A stretch of 64,000 nucleotides of DNA, taken from contig JACVRA010000120.1 of the NCBI GenBank assembly GCA_019828545.1, positions 186,001-250,000 of the forward strand, in the 5' to 3' direction. Below the pieces are notes generated by a model. That model did no database searches. It had not been told where the DNA came from and was given only the letters and a program-made list of their open reading frames with translations. Source of the stretch: Paracamarosporium sp. OC-R06-R3 (Eukaryota > Ascomycota > Dothideomycetes > Pleosporales > Didymosphaeriaceae). This document shows positions 21,541-34,567 of this stretch, piece by piece. A program made the translations under genes and the position numbers. Positions within the stretch are counted from its first letter, which is position 1. The number at the start of each line of letters is the position of its first letter.

Positions 21541-23181
21541 ATGGAAAACATCTCAGAAGACCGTTCCTCAAATCGCAGTTCTGGGTTAACGGCATTACCG
21601 CGGTGGGAGGGCACCAATACCCACAGTCGACCAAAACTTCATGTTCCATTGCCAATCATCCCTAAGAGAGCTCACATTCGCAAGGATAGTGAGACACCTA
21701 TGCTCGAGAAACAAGCGTCTGCCAAAGAGCTGGATAACGTCGAGCGATCAAATAGTCGTTCGAATCAACGTTGGTCTTGTGTGTCAACACTTGTACAAGA
21801 GAGGAGACCTCGGTATAGTCGGACAACTATGTGGTTGATCTCAATGCTGCTCGCTGTCTTGATTATAATAGTCATCCTTGGAGCAGTACTTGGAATGATG
21901 GCAAATCCCAGGCACCCAGCTCTTAAACCATCCATAACTGAGATACCTGCTGGAACGACGCTAACACCGACAACTCTGTCAGGAGACACGGAAGCCTCCT
22001 ATGCACCAGTCCCAACTCCGTATATTGCGTCTGTATCTGTAACTGGTTGGGGTGTCCCGGGTTCTCTGGGCTACGAATCAATATGGTTGTTCTGGCAGAA
22101 CAGTAAGGGATACCTATCCAGGGCGACTTACAATTCAAGCACGGGAAACTGGACTAGAGTGTCAAATTTTGTTGAGGCTAAGAAAGATTCTCCTATCGCT
22201 TCTAGTGCGCTGAACCCCCAATGGTATGAGGATCAGGAGGTTAGTATCTGCTAGTGTTCTGAAGGAAGCCTTTTGATACTGATTGCTTTAGAACTATAAC
22301 TTTCCTGGAGTTGAATACCAACCAAGTGTTATGTATCTAGATGAAAAAAGTAAACCTCTCGGACGTTTATGGCTTCAACATCGACTGATTGTTATTGGCA
22401 GACCGTCTGAACGAGTGGATCTTTCCTGACAGTGGTCCTGAAATTGGCCAACCTGGTTCCCTCACGGGACAGCGGTATGTTGCACATGAACACACAAAAA
22501 TCGGTGCGTATTGGCCATATGTCATCTACCAGGGTGCCTACGGCGAGATCCGCGCAGCCCGCTATGCGTGCCACGAGAAGAATGAATGTTGGCACGAAAC
22601 GGTGCTCCGTACCACGGAGGCGAGGAACGGAACACAGCTCGTCACTCTTCCCGCGGCGAACAACATGTCAACTTTGGGACTGTTCTACCAGGAAGAACAT
22701 GGGCGCTTATTGGCGTACACAGAGAACAACGGAGGAGAAAGCGAAATCTGGGAAAACGGTCGGTCAAGCACCCTTAACCACAACGTGAAGAATGTATGCT
22801 TATTTGAGATCTCCAGCCGCCTTTTCGCATCGCATACCGCCCGATGCGTCTATTGCCGCGTTTGTGACAACGCGGTCCGATAACGTTGGAGACAGTGAAT
22901 TGAACACTTACTTACTCTGGCAAGATGAGCAAGGCGTGATTCAGATGAGCTATACGGACAACGAGGACGGCTGGAAAGGGCCGTTTACATACCCTGCTTT
23001 CGCCGGAGCCGAACACCAAACTGCACTAACATGCTTAACGGGCCTCACTTTTCCTGCCCACCCGTTGCAGAGGGGCACAGAGCTCGCTCGGTGCTATTTT
23101 CAGACAGGGTTGGCCTTGCGCGAAGTCAGTTTCGACGGAGACAGCTGGGGTATCGTTGGGGTCGTTCCCATCGAGTTCTGA
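21541..23181 (+). CDS. Membrane-anchored fucose-lectin-like beta-propeller protein
   Basis: Four exons: 21541-22239, 22292-22349, 22402-22758 and 22817-23181; 492 aa. The last intron (58 nt, GTCGGT...CCAG) is the least certain but is needed to keep frame. The N-terminal 95 residues are cytosolic-type, Ser/Arg-rich. A transmembrane helix follows at about residues 99-120 (WLISMLLAVLIIIVILGAVL), then a Thr-rich linker. The C-terminal 330 residues have repeated blade-like units such as ESIWLFWQNSKGYLSRATYN, TLGLFYQEEHGRLLAYTENN and TYLLWQDEQGVIQMSYTDN. This pattern fits the fungal fucose-specific lectin fold (six-bladed propeller). Type II orientation would put the propeller outside the cell or in the secretory lumen. 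Sugar binding is inferred from the family and not shown. Confidence 0.72.
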
Positions 23182-23640
23182 GTCATTTTCGCGAGGTCAC
23201 TGAATCCTCCCAACTTTGTATAGTAATGCAACAGCAGCTCCACAAAAAAATCAATCTTTCGGTCGATAATGCACGGTCGATTTACCCCAGATTGCCGAGC
23301 GCGCGAAGTGGAGCGGCCAACGTCATTTGACAAGGCAACTTGACCAACAAGCTTTTGCTTGGTGCTAGTTTCGGTCCTTTTCAACACTAGTCAGCGGGAC
23401 CGTCAAGATATCTAAGCTCGAAAATTCTCCACGCTTCTAGCTTTGTAACGTGCACAGTGTGGTGGACACGTCTCTTACACACGCCTCGCTGGTGAGGAGC
23501 TCGGGCGTTACGGGACCTGACGATTGAAGGAACTTTGAGACTCGTACTTCGCCAAACAGCAAAAGACAGCTTCCCGCCAGACGATATGAAGCAACGGAAT
23601 TGAGCGCCAACCTCGGACCGAACCGGGTTACCACCCAGCC
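23182..23640. other. Intergenic, 459 bp
   Basis: Spacer between the lectin-like gene and the DUF7703 gene (same strand). No gene seen. Confidence 0.4.
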
Positions 23641-25077
23641 ATGACTTCCTCAAGCTTGCAGAGTAGCCCCACGGCGACCGCGACGTCGCCCCTGGGGTCT
23701 CTGGCCACGGCTGCCCAAGGGTCTTTTGACTCCGCAGGTGCAGGCGTCACCGGAGGTACGCGCCTGCCTATGTGTTTTGCGCATACATTAGCTGACTTGA
23801 AGCTGGCAGGTTATACTGGCAACTCGTTGGATCTGAAGATAATCATTGCCTTCCTGATCGGGCTCTCATTGTACAATGCCGTTGAGCTCGTTGTGTTGAT
23901 TCTGGTCACTTTCAACAAATACCGCGGACTGTACTTCTGGTCGATGATTGTTTCTGGCGTTGGTATCATGCCTTACTCTCTGGGATTTCTCATCAAGTTT
24001 TACCAACTGTTGGACCCCAATAAAAACATCGGCTACATTGCTGTAGTCATGCTTGTGCTAGGGTGGTATATGATGGTTACTGGTTAGTACATGAAGCCCG
24101 TGGGCCTGTTACTTGTCATCGTTATCTGACAAAAGCAATCAGGTCAGTCCGTGGTTCTCTGGTCCCGCCTGCACCTTCTTACAAACTCGCGCCGTGTCAT
24201 CCGCTACACGCTCTACATGATCTGCATCAATGTAGTGATCTTGGGCTTTCCAACCAGCGTGCTCACCTTCGGATCGAATGCGAACACTCTGAGCGATTCT
24301 ACCCTTCGTCATTTCGTCCAAGGCTACAACGCCATGGAGAAGATCCAAATGGTCGGATTTTTCCTCCAGGAACTAATCCTCTCTCTCATCTACATCAAAG
24401 AGACGCTGCGTATTCTCAAGCTGTCGAAAAGCGCACAGGGCGACATTATGAGCATCGCCGACGACACGTCATTGAAACACCCCTTCGCGCGCAAGGTCAT
24501 GTACCAGCTTCTCGCCATCAATACCATTATCATCGCCATGGATGTCGCGCTCCTCGGCGTCGAGTTCGCAAACATGTACCTTATCGAAACCACCCTGAAA
24601 GGCGTTGTGTACTCCGTCAAGCTCAAGCTCGAGTTCGCCGTCCTCGGTAAACTCGTGCAGATTGTGCGCAGTAAATCGAACAGCAGTGATCACCAAGGCT
24701 CCGTGGACCGTCAAGGTACTGTGACGAGTATGGAACTTGAAAAGGTTCCCACAGCAACAAGCGGCAACGGGAACGGAAGCGCAAGAGGCACCGTGAAAAG
24801 AGGCAGCACTCTCGGACGTATTCAGTCTTTTCCAGATTTCGTGGACCCTGCTCGAGTGAGCGGAGATGTTACCCATGCCCCGATCAGTATACCTCCTGCC
24901 AGGACGCCTGGTGATCTGAGCATCACTGAGGAGGAGGATGCGAGCGCGTGGGAAGTTGAAGGTCAGCACAGAAAGAGGTGGTACAAGGAGAACCGGGATA
25001 GTTGGATTGATGAGGAGATGGTAGGTTTTCTCACGCTGATATTTTGGGGAAACTGACATCAGGTAGGACAAGCATAA
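23641..25077 (+). CDS. DUF7703-type fungal integral membrane protein
   Basis: Proposed exons 23641-23755, 23810-24082, 24143-25020 and 25063-25077; 426 aa. Intron 1 is a multiple of three and its removal gives GGYTGNSLDLKIIIAFLIG. Intron 3 is optional: without it the protein ends FLTLIFWGN. About seven hydrophobic segments follow, including LYNAVELVVLILVTFNKYRG, YFWSMIVSGVGIMPYSLGFL, QSVVLWSRLHLL and YTLYMICINVVILGFPTSVL. This layout, with the polar first 50 residues and a long Ser/Gly-rich cytosolic C-tail, matches the DUF7703 family of filamentous ascomycetes. No function is established. A receptor-like topology is suggested by seven segments but is inference. Confidence 0.75.
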
Positions 25078-27068
25078 CATTGGCTGAAGCTCCTGCAACA
25101 AAAGCTTTTGAAGATTTAACCAAATCGCGAGGTCGACCGTCATACCTCACTATCCACCGTGATTACAGAAGAGAGCAGCGTGGCACCTGACGTGCCAAAT
25201 GCAAATCTCTGCATCGCCTAAAATCTCAGTTGCCTCTGCAACGCTAATGATGCACTTGCCCGGACATGCAACACCATACGAGTCATGTTGCCAGTCACAC
25301 CCGCAAACGTATAAAAGAACGCCCATATATGTTGTGGACGGAGATAACTCCGATAGATGTCAAAATTGTTGACAGGGCTAATCCACCTTGTCAATAAAAT
25401 TCTCATCGATTGTAAGCGGCGCACCTCATGATTTGATGGCTTAATGGCTTTATTCACACCGCACCGCACGACGTAGTCGAAGAGGAAGATATCCTATGTC
25501 GCTGCAACATAATACTATATTCTACCCATGGACCGTTCTGAGATGAAGATGACATACATCCCCATACCCAGATGCTATGTGGGAAGCTTAACTGAAAAAT
25601 CAAAAGCGCAAGATGTGATAGGCAGTACCATAAACTACTTGCACTACCTTGTAGCAAACGATGACTAGGCGAAAGACGATTGGTGAAAGGGAGCGCAGAA
25701 CGTGCCAACATGGTATCTCACAATATTTAATATCTAGGATTATAGCTTTTGTTGGTCTCCAGATTCGGATAATCGCTTTGAAATTTAACATCAATATCTA
25801 TCAACTACGTTAAAATCTAGTAAAAAAGAACATCTATTAATATTCTCATTCTATGGCTACTAACTATACATCTACGCGTCCTGTGACCATAGCTCTAGTC
25901 TGTGTGTATAGCCCGAGACGACACATAGAATGCGCTTGTCGAAGCCTCATACGTTCATCCACTATATTATGAAATTAAACCATTGCGTACCCTTCTCGAG
26001 TAGATTCGACACTACTCGTGGTTTAAGAGAACGGAGGTAGTTGATATACTTTTGCGACCTATTTCGTTAAGAATATGTGTATCGCGTGCGCTACCTACCG
26101 TGGACGTGGACAGCAATGCCTTCACTATAATCCGACATCACGCTCAGCATTGCATCTTGTATAGGAGTATGGTACTGCGGAGGGAAAGGATCCCCATAGG
26201 ACAATAGCTGGTGTGTAAAGCTCACTGGTAGCATATGAAATGATCTTAACGAAAGCGATGCTCTTCGCAGGTAATCTAGATCACAACTTCTTGCATATGT
26301 ATCAGGCACCAGACAACTCGATATTACGTGCTACACCACCCCAACACACCTTCTACCTTCCATCTCTGATCCCTCCAATTCGCTCCGTTTCCCAAGAGCC
26401 GTTCAAAACCCAATCGCTTGATCAAAACATCACTCAAGAAAAACAAAAACTGTACCCCCAAATTTAGTCTGCCCCGACACGAACCTCTCCCGGGACAGTT
26501 CTGAAATTGGTAGCATCCCTCGTCCTCGCCTTACCTTTCCCTCCTTCCTCCCTACCCACATCGCTTTTACACGACGGGGTCAAGTTAGGTGGCGTCAGGC
26601 GGTGCGAGAAAAAAGAGATTTGATCTAGCGCATTTGCCTCCACTCCCTTGCGGAAAGACAGGGAGATGCCAGACCGTGCCAGCCATGGAGTAAGTGTACG
26701 AGTACGAGGCAAATGACACGTCTGCGGATCTGTTCGACTGCGCTTTGGGACGAAGTGAGTGCGACAGAACGGGGCGATGCGCGGGTTTTATGGTTTAGAG
26801 GTGAGTGGGCATGAGCGGTTGTTGCCTGGGCGATGACGACACGTGATGTGACGTGACGTGGAAGGTGGAAGGTAGAAAAGGGAAGGGAAAGGAAGGTGTG
26901 ACGGGTGAATGAAAACGAAAGAACGAAGCAAGAAAAAAAATGTTATTCATCTTACCGCTTGTGATGAATGCCGCTCCGTCTATACATGCGTGAGTCGAGT
27001 AAAATACATATGCTGTACATGACTACAAAGTCGTAGATGTGGGTGGTATATGCACACGCACCGATCGT
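25078..27068. other. Intergenic, 2.0 kb
   Basis: AT-rich between 25250 and 26350, then GC-richer towards the end of CYM1. No recognised gene, tRNA or repeat seen; an 82-codon minus-strand frame at 26464-26712 has no supporting features. Confidence 0.4.
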
Positions 27069-30000
27069 CTAGGGCGCAGCGACCGCCTCATCTGGAATCT
27101 GCTGCGCAAGCTCCTCCATCTTCTCCGCCATATGCAAGTCTCGTATATCCCAGCCGGTTTTCTCCGTAACCCAGTCTTTCTTCTCGCCCAGAATGGCAAC
27201 GCTGCTTTCGGACGCGCCCTTCACGAGGAACTCGTCTGCAACGCGTTGGACTTGCTCGGCCGTCACGTCCAACAGGCGCTCCCTTCGCGTCTGCAGCATG
27301 TCGTCCGTGATGCCAGATAGGAACAGTCGCATGCCCTCCTGACTGACGCTCTGCGGTGCATCGTAGCCTTGGAAGACGCTGAGCTTGGCTTCTTCAAGAT
27401 CTTGCGCCGTCCAGGTGTGGTCGCGTGCCCATTGTCCTGCTTCCGTCATGATCTTCATCGTGTTTTGCGGGTTGGGATCGCGGTAGCTGTACATGCCGAA
27501 CAAACCTCCTAGCGAGCGCGAGTAGGCGCCACCTCCGTACGCACCGCCCTTTTCACGAATCTCGTGGTGAAGGTGCTTGTGGGTGAGTAGCTGTGCGAGT
27601 ATCTCGAGAGGCGCGCCGGAGGCATCGATGTAAGGGACTGTTGGGACGGCCCTTGCCGAATAGTAGACTTGGTAAGGGAGCGGAAAGAAGGACTTGGCAT
27701 TTCGGGGGTACTCTGCTTGTTGTGATGCAGGGGGCGGAGTGGCGTTCTTCGGCAAGCAACTGAGGAAGCGCTGCAAAGCTTCTTGGTTTGACGTTGAGCT
27801 CTCGGCACCGCAGGTAAGGGCAACACGGAGTTGGTTACCATGCGCGATGGTGACCGATTGAATGGCCTTCAGCTTTGTAATCACATCGCTCAACGATTCA
27901 GTCGCCGGGCGTGATGCGAGGCCTGCCGTGAGCTTGACCTGAGACAAACCCCCCGTCTGTTCGTTCAGCCTGCCCACAGGCGTGAGTCCTGCTTCCGCAA
28001 AGGTCCGAGCAAAAGAGTGCCCGGATTCGGCGATCGAATTGATTACGCCGCTGGCAGAACTTTGCAGCAGCTCACGTATCTTCTTTTCAGCCTCCGGGCC
28101 ATCGAAATCGGTCTCCATGGTGATGGTGCGGAAGAGGTCGTACATGTCAGGTATGTTGCGATCTAACGCAAACCCGGTGAAGGAAAGACCTTCCTCGAAT
28201 TGTTCTAGAGCAAGCGGAGAAGGCGAGGCGTGATGGCCAACCGAAATCCCACCCGTCTTAAGCTTTATTAGTTCTTCAAGTTGTTCCATGCTCTTGTTGC
28301 GAGTGCCCAGCCGCATGATTGCACTTGTGAATAGCGGAATCATCTCTCTTAGCTCATCTGGTAGGTTCTCAAGACGATGAACCGCACGGAAGTAGGTCAG
28401 GCCGTTTGTCGGAGCTTCACGCCATTGCACCTTCACACCGTCAATTTCGTTATGTCGGAGCAATTTACGCTCTTTCTCCCGAGGAATATCCTTAACATGA
28501 ACGGTCGGCAAGCAGCTGAGATCTTGGTTCCTAGCGTTTTCTTGCACCTCGAGCAACTCAAGCTCCCGTTTTTCCAGGTACTGTTGAGTTTCTTGCTCGC
28601 TGGAGAATTGTTTGGTCGCCTCGGAAATTTTCTTTTCAAGCCGCTTATTCTCTTCGTCCACCAATTCTTGACTAAATGTCTCGGACGGTGTCATTGTGAA
28701 AGTTAGTGTTTTTTCGTTAAGAAGGTATTTTTCTAGCAAATCCTCCAGGTAGTCTCCCTTTGCAAGCCTTTCTTGGAACATGTTTATCGTATCTTGCCAC
28801 GCAAGCGCATCCATGGGGTCTACTCCGTTGAACCAGCCGGGTTTGAGCCTCTGCATCATGTTCATGCCGAAATGAGCAGTCTTGTGTTTCAGCGACAGCT
28901 CCAGTTGATGTAGGATTCCGTCAATCTTGATTTTCTCGAACCCATTCTTTCGCGCTTCTAGCAAAGTCTTTGCGATGGTTTCCCGGACCTTTGGTACATC
29001 CTCCTCTCTGACAGCGTTCAGTCCCACGGAGAATACACCGAGTTTCCCAGCACTATCGTAGCCTGTATTCGGGCTAAAATCAGCACCGAGACCAGACTCG
29101 ATGAGGTTACGGTACAATGGTGATCCGTAGCCATCCATCAGTAGGCTGCTTAGCACGCCAAGCGAAAAGTTCTCTAGGACATCCGCAGTGTCGCCCATTA
29201 GCCACGTTACTGAGGTCTTATGTTGGCGGTCGGCCGGTACGAGGGGATCTAGCGGTCCAGGTACTGTGATGTGCTTCGGTCCATCGAGCTTAATGGGCAT
29301 TTTGATATCGTGATCAACGTTGATCTGATTGAATCCACGCAAACGTTGGTCGATTTCCTTCAGATGCTCCGTCAGAGGCATATTTCCGTACGTCAAAAGC
29401 TTCGCATTGCTTGGATGGTAATGATCAGCGTGGAATTTCCGCAGTTGTTCCCACGTCAGATCAGTAATTTTTTGCGGATCGCCGCCCGAGTTGTTGATGG
29501 CCGGGAACAGGTGATCTTGGAACCTGACGTAGAACAAATAGCTTGCATCAGACATCTGGCCTTTCATCTCGTTGTATACGACGCCCTTGAAGACCAAGCG
29601 CTTTGCCTCTGCGGCACCCTCGTCCTGGGCCGCCAACGGGTTCTCTGGTCCTATTCTCCAGCCTTCCTGGGTGAAATCGTTCTCTTGCAGCAGTGGGTGG
29701 AGCGTCGCGTCAAGGTATACAGACATGAGGTTTTTGAAATCTTGGGCATTCGTGGTCGCGAAAGGGTAGGTGGTGTGGTCGGAGGACGTGAAGGCGTTCA
29801 TGAAGTTGGAGAGAGAGCGTGGAAGCATCTTGAAGAAGGGATCGCGTACTGGATACCTACGGTCATCAGCTGGCGTCATGTTAGACAAGACAAGGCGCTT
29901 ACTTGTCGCTGCCGCATAGCGTGGTGTGTTCCAGGATATGAGGCACTCCAGTGTCGTCGGGCGGGTTCGTTTTGAAGCCAATGGAGAAGACGTTGTTCGC

Positions 30001-30249
30001 ATCGTCTCGCGCAATGTGGAGGTATTGGGCGCCCGTCTTGTCGTGGTGAAGTTCCACCGCCGTCAGCTCCAGCTCGGGCACCTGCTTTATGCGCTTGAGG
30101 GTGAAACCGTGGAGCTGCTCGCCGACGCGCGGGAGGCTCGAGGGGTCTGTGACGGCGGCATACCCGCGTCGGAAGAGGCGCGTCGGCGGCGCATGGGGGA
30201 CGTGGAGGGACCTGTGGTTCCGCAGCTGGCGGCGAGCGGACCGCAGCAT
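27069..30249 (-). CDS. CYM1: Mitochondrial presequence protease (M16C, Cym1/PreP)
   Basis: Two exons (minus), 29903-30249 and 27069-29856, with a 46-nt intron; 1044 aa. The N-terminus [17 protein letters not shown] is Arg-rich and lacks acidic residues, as in a matrix-targeting signal. The inverted zinc motif HILEH (about residue 105) lies in [16 protein letters not shown], and the splice joins this to [15 protein letters not shown]. Both halves of the M16C clamshell are present, including the late block [11 protein letters not shown]. Cym1 degrades cleaved presequences and short unstructured peptides in the matrix. The start at 30249 is the first ATG giving a presequence directly before the conserved domain; the open frame extends upstream without conserved features. 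It is divergent from the taxilin gene. Confidence 0.95.
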
Positions 30250-30881
30250 GACGATGGGTGGAATGTGAGCGACAGCTGTCCCGGCGGGCGATGGGAAAAA
30301 TGTATGGCATGACGCCTGCCGCGCCGATTGGCCGGGGCAGAGCAGGTCCACGTGATGCGCTGCGCTGACTAACCGGCGAGGACAGCCTGCAGGCCCATGT
30401 TGCCTCTCGAGCATTGCGAAGGCCCGCACGAGACGATTGGAGCGCGGTCGGCCTGAATACCTTGGACACTCGAGCCGGAGCGTGGCCCTCAGCAACCAGC
30501 AAGCGTGTTGCGCTTCCACACGCCCTCGGCCTCGACGAAACTGCGCCAGCAGAAGGCTTTGCGAGTCCCCTCCCTGCATCACCACGCGACCCGCCAACGT
30601 CCCCCGAACCACCTTCACCGGGCTCTCCTCGAGCCGGTCCTTCCTCCGCCAAGCAACATACCTCCGCCCACGCTCCTCCGCCGCCTCTCCGCACCCCGCG
30701 AGCCCGAGACGTCTGCGCCCGCCTGCCCCACGCCCAGCTGCGATCCCGCCCGCCTCGCCCGCCCAGCTTGCGCACTCCTGTATGCGAAGCCATCTTCGGT
30801 GTGCCCATTGTCGATCGGATAATCGCTGCCTGCCGAGCCCCCAAGTGCCGTATCAAGGTCTAGGCCGTTGTGGTTTCCTTG
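30250..30881. promoter_or_regulatory. Divergent upstream region of CYM1 and the taxilin gene
   Basis: 632 bp between divergent start codons. It is GC- and C-rich on the plus strand from 30560 to 30790, giving long chance open frames on both strands. No specific operator recognised. Confidence 0.45.
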
Positions 30882-32720
30882 ATGGCAACCATTGCCCACC
30901 AATATCCGACGTCGACCCCAGCCCAGCCTCGACCGACCCCTCGTAGCATGGACACCAGCCGAAGCGCGTCCACTTCCACCTCTGCATCCATGGCGCCCGC
31001 ACAGCCCGCGCCACCGCTGGCGAAGAAGGCCAAGGGGAAGAAGTCCACGGACCCCTCGGAACAACAGAAGCAAATCCAGGCTAAGATTGCCCAGTTGGAG
31101 CAAGATGCTGCTGGTGACAAGGAGCAAGAGCTTGAAATTGGTGCGTTGTCCCTCCATACGCCATGTTTGGCAAGCGTCGGAACATGTCGCCGAGTTTACA
31201 TGGGATCAGATAGTCAAAGGTCCTCGGATCCGCGGGCAACTATCATGGAGCAGTGTGCAATAGTGCGGAAGCACCGTTCGCCCCCTAAAAGAAGGAACGG
31301 GGACCTTTGACGCCTGATGTTCATTGCTTGGCCATGATGGGAAAGAGTTTCGTTAGATACAGGAGATAGATGTTCGCTCAAGCTCTGGGTGCATAATACT
31401 AACGAGTATACAGAGCGAGAAGTCAAGAAGGCAAACCGAGAGCTTTCGTCACTCCTCAACAGCATGGATGGTCCACTAACCCGTGTTGAGATGGTCCAAA
31501 AACGCTACACCGAGCTTCTCTCCGAGATGAAGCGAACGGAGCGGGAACACCAGAAGTCTAAGAAGCGCGGTGATCAGCTTCAGAAAGAGAAGGATGCGCA
31601 GCGGTCGGAGCTCAATAAGGTTACTACCATGAAGGACAAACTCGACAAGCTATCTAGAGATTTTGCCAAGGAGAACAAGAAGCTGAAGGACGAGCTGCAT
31701 AAGATCGAGTCAACTGAATCGGCTGCGCGAGAGGAATTGCATCACCGCCTTGAGGAGCTCGTCTATGATGTTGATAGCTGCATTGCCCAACAGCATCAAC
31801 CCGAACCGCAAAACCAAGCAGAGGTCGAACTTGACGAATTGTGCGTGGATCGTTCTTTGGCTTGGCTTTGCGTCGCGGCTGACGTTTTGCAGGTTCCGAC
31901 AAAAATTCAAATCCTTCATCGACCAATACGAATTACGCGAGTTGCAATTTCATTCTCTTCTTCGGACCAAAGAACTCGAGATACAGTACCAGATGGCTCG
32001 GCTTGAGCAACAGCGCAAACAACATGAAGCAGAATCGTCTAAATCGCACCAGCTCACCAGACAAGTGTCCACCTTCTCGCAGACTGAAACCGAACTGCGC
32101 ACCCAGCTGAACATATACGTCGAAAAGTTCAAGCAGGTATGATTCCTTAACGATTTCAGCGTACACCATTGGTTAATACTGACCAGATGCAGGTCGAAGA
32201 AACCCTCAACAACTCGAACGACCTTTTTCTCACATTCCGCAAGGAAATGGAAGAGATGTCGAAGAAGACCAAGCGCCTCGAAAAGGAAAATCAGAATCTG
32301 CAACGGAACAAAGAGGTCACTAATCGCAATATCGCCGAAATGGTGCAGGAACGTGAGAAGATGCAAGATGATCTGGCAAGAAAGACGAAGGAGGTGGAGG
32401 AGCAGCGCAAGAAGATTGCCCGTTTGGAAACACTTTGTAGAGGTATGCAAGCACAAGGACGAGGTCAAGTGCCCATGACCGAACTGGAGGAGGATGAGGA
32501 CGCGACCGAGAGCGAATGTGAATATGAATATGAGGATGATGATGAAGAAGGCAGCGAGCAGTACGACGACGATACCGAAGACGACGCTTTAGAGCCCGTA
32601 CCCGAACGTCGACCTTTTGGCCCTGTACCACCGCCTCCGCCGCCGCCTCAGAACCCCGCTAACACAAAAGTCAATGGACACAGACAGGCCAATGGACAAG
32701 TGAATGGAGTCAAGCGCTAA
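30882..32720 (+). CDS. Taxilin family coiled-coil protein
   Basis: Four exons: 30882-31140, 31414-31840, 31893-32136 and 32193-32720; 485 aa. Intron 1 is long for this window (273 nt). A Pro/Ser/Thr-rich N-terminus is followed by an almost continuous coiled coil (about residues 60-350). It includes TTMKDKLDKLSRDFAKENKK, the conserved taxilin core, and FRQKFKSFIDQYELRELQFH. The C-terminus is strongly acidic (EYEYEDDDEEGSE), then a seven-proline run and a basic end. Animal taxilins bind syntaxin and act in vesicle traffic; the fungal role is inferred from the family. The first in-frame ATG is at 30882. Stop at 32718-32720. Confidence 0.88.
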
Positions 32721-33517
32721 CCGTCCCATTTGCTAGAACGCCCCATACCATCTGAGACATCGATGTTCCTGAACAGGGCCAACCCTGCTGTGCACGAAGA
32801 CACCAAATCAAGCAACGCGACTACGTCTGTCAAGAATCTGGTGAAGCCAGAAAACCTAGGAGGGACGTCTTAGGACTTTGGACTCAGCACTTAAGCAAGG
32901 TTTCAGTACCGTGTAGTACTCCAGGATAGACAGCACAGCCCGACTGAACTCGGGCTTGTCTCCTGGCTACCAACTCTCATGGATCTCAAGGAGTGTCTGT
33001 TATGGGACCTTCTAGCGAGTGTACATTATCTCTCTAAGCAATGACATGCGTCTATTCTTCATCCATAAGACCAGGAATCTGTTTATCATCCATTTTCGAG
33101 CGTTGACTGTAGGTTGACTTAGCACAGGCAATCCACAATCGGAGTAACCGACCGTTATGATCGGCAGTGACATCATCCGACATTTAAGATTGCGAGCTCT
33201 GAATGGCAGTACTATATGCGATGGCCGTTTCCATGTCGACTTCTGTTACAATCACAGGTGGCCAAGCTCGCGCGAGGACTGACTCGTGGTTCGCTTTCGC
33301 GATCGGAGGTGCCTCGGCTCGGCACTCATTCCCCGCGTTTGACAAGAACCCTTGTCATACTCGTCGCTATTTAGCATCCTTCCCCAGACGTAACATGGAA
33401 TACGCCCACCTCATCGTATTCTAATCCACGTCTTTACTGTATCCCTCTTTATCAGTATCCGCTGATAATCTGATCCCAGGCATTCTGCGCGTCCCTTCAC
33501 ACATATCACACATCACT
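32721..33517. other. Intergenic, 797 bp
   Basis: 3' region of the taxilin gene and promoter of the nitronate monooxygenase gene. No gene seen. Confidence 0.4.
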
Positions 33518-34567
33518 ATGTCACCAGCCGCTCTCCAAACACCCCTCTCACGGCTCCTGGGTATACAATACCCCATTATCCTTGCCGGCATGGCCCGCAC
33601 CTCCGGCGGCCCCCTCGCAGCCGCCGTCTCCAATGCTGGCGGCCTCGGCGTAATAGGCGGTCTAGGCTACACGCCCGCCCAACTCCAAACCATCATCGAC
33701 GAGCTCAAATCCAACCTTTCGGATGAATTGCTTCCCTTCGGCGTCGACCTCGCGCTCCCGCAAGTAGGCGGTTCAGCCCGCAAGACAAACCACGATTACA
33801 CACATGGACAGCTGGACGAATTGATCGAAGTCACGATCAAGAACGGCGCGAAGCTATTCGTCAGCGCAGTGGGTGTGCCTCCCGCAAGGACAATCAAAAG
33901 GCTACACGAGGCGGGAATCCTAATCATGAACATGGTTGGCCACCCAAAACATGCAGTCAAAGCGCTAGAAGCCGGCGTGGACATCGTGTGCGCACAGGGC
34001 GGCGAAGGTGGAGGACATACAGGCGACATTGCGAATTCCATCCTAATACCAGCAGTCGTAGACGTAGCGAGGAGATACAAGAGTCCGCTTACAGGACAGC
34101 CAGCAATGGTGGTTGCCGCAGGAGGCATATACAATGGGCGCTCTCTGGCGAGTAGCTTGATGCAGGGCGCACAGGGCGTCTGGGTGGGTACACGCTTCGT
34201 AGCTAGCACCGAAGCCGGGTGTTCACAGCAGCACAAGGAGAACGTTGTCTCCGCACGATTCGAAGACACAGATCGCACGCTTGTAGTTAGCGGACGCCCG
34301 CTCAGAGTCAAATTAAACGATTACATTCGGGACTGGCACGCGCGGCCGGAGGAGATCAAGAGGCTGACAGATGCTGGTGTAGTGCCGCTTGCGAAGGATC
34401 TGGAAGTCGAGAAGGATGTCGATATCCCGTTTTTGATGGGGCAGGTGGCGGGCGAGATTAGGGATATCAAGCCCGCGAAGCAGATTGTGGAGGAAATGGT
34501 GAGAGAGGCGGTGGATATGCTGAGGCTGGGGCAGACGTTCATCGTGGCGCGGAGTAACAAGCTGTGA
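33518..34567 (+). CDS. Nitronate monooxygenase (2-nitropropane dioxygenase family)
   Basis: Single exon, 349 aa, full length for the family. This FMN-dependent enzyme oxidises alkyl nitronates, including the toxin propionate-3-nitronate, to carbonyl compounds and nitrite. Visible motifs are GIQYPIILAGMA near the N-terminus, NAGGLGVIGGLGY, the His-bearing active-site block AQGGEGGGHTGD (about residue 155), the FMN phosphate loops VVAAGGIYNGRSL and GVWVGTRFVASTEA, and the C-terminal GQVAGEIRDIKPAKQIV. The C-terminal helix EEMVREAVDMLRLGQTF is typical. Probably cytosolic: no signal peptide or targeting sequence is obvious. Confidence 0.92.
   Translation: MSPAALQTPLSRLLGIQYPIILAGMARTSGGPLAAAVSNAGGLGVIGGLGYTPAQLQTIIDELKSNLSDELLPFGVDLALPQVGGSARKTNHDYTHGQLDELIEVTIKNGAKLFVSAVGVPPARTIKRLHEAGILIMNMVGHPKHAVKALEAGVDIVCAQGGEGGGHTGDIANSILIPAVVDVARRYKSPLTGQPAMVVAAGGIYNGRSLASSLMQGAQGVWVGTRFVASTEAGCSQQHKENVVSARFEDTDRTLVVSGRPLRVKLNDYIRDWHARPEEIKRLTDAGVVPLAKDLEVEKDVDIPFLMGQVAGEIRDIKPAKQIVEEMVREAVDMLRLGQTFIVARSNKL

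Noticed and set aside
30414..30946. Pro/Arg-rich open frames on both strands between CYM1 and taxilin
   Set aside because: Composition reflects a GC-rich promoter; frames lack conserved motifs and overlap each other.
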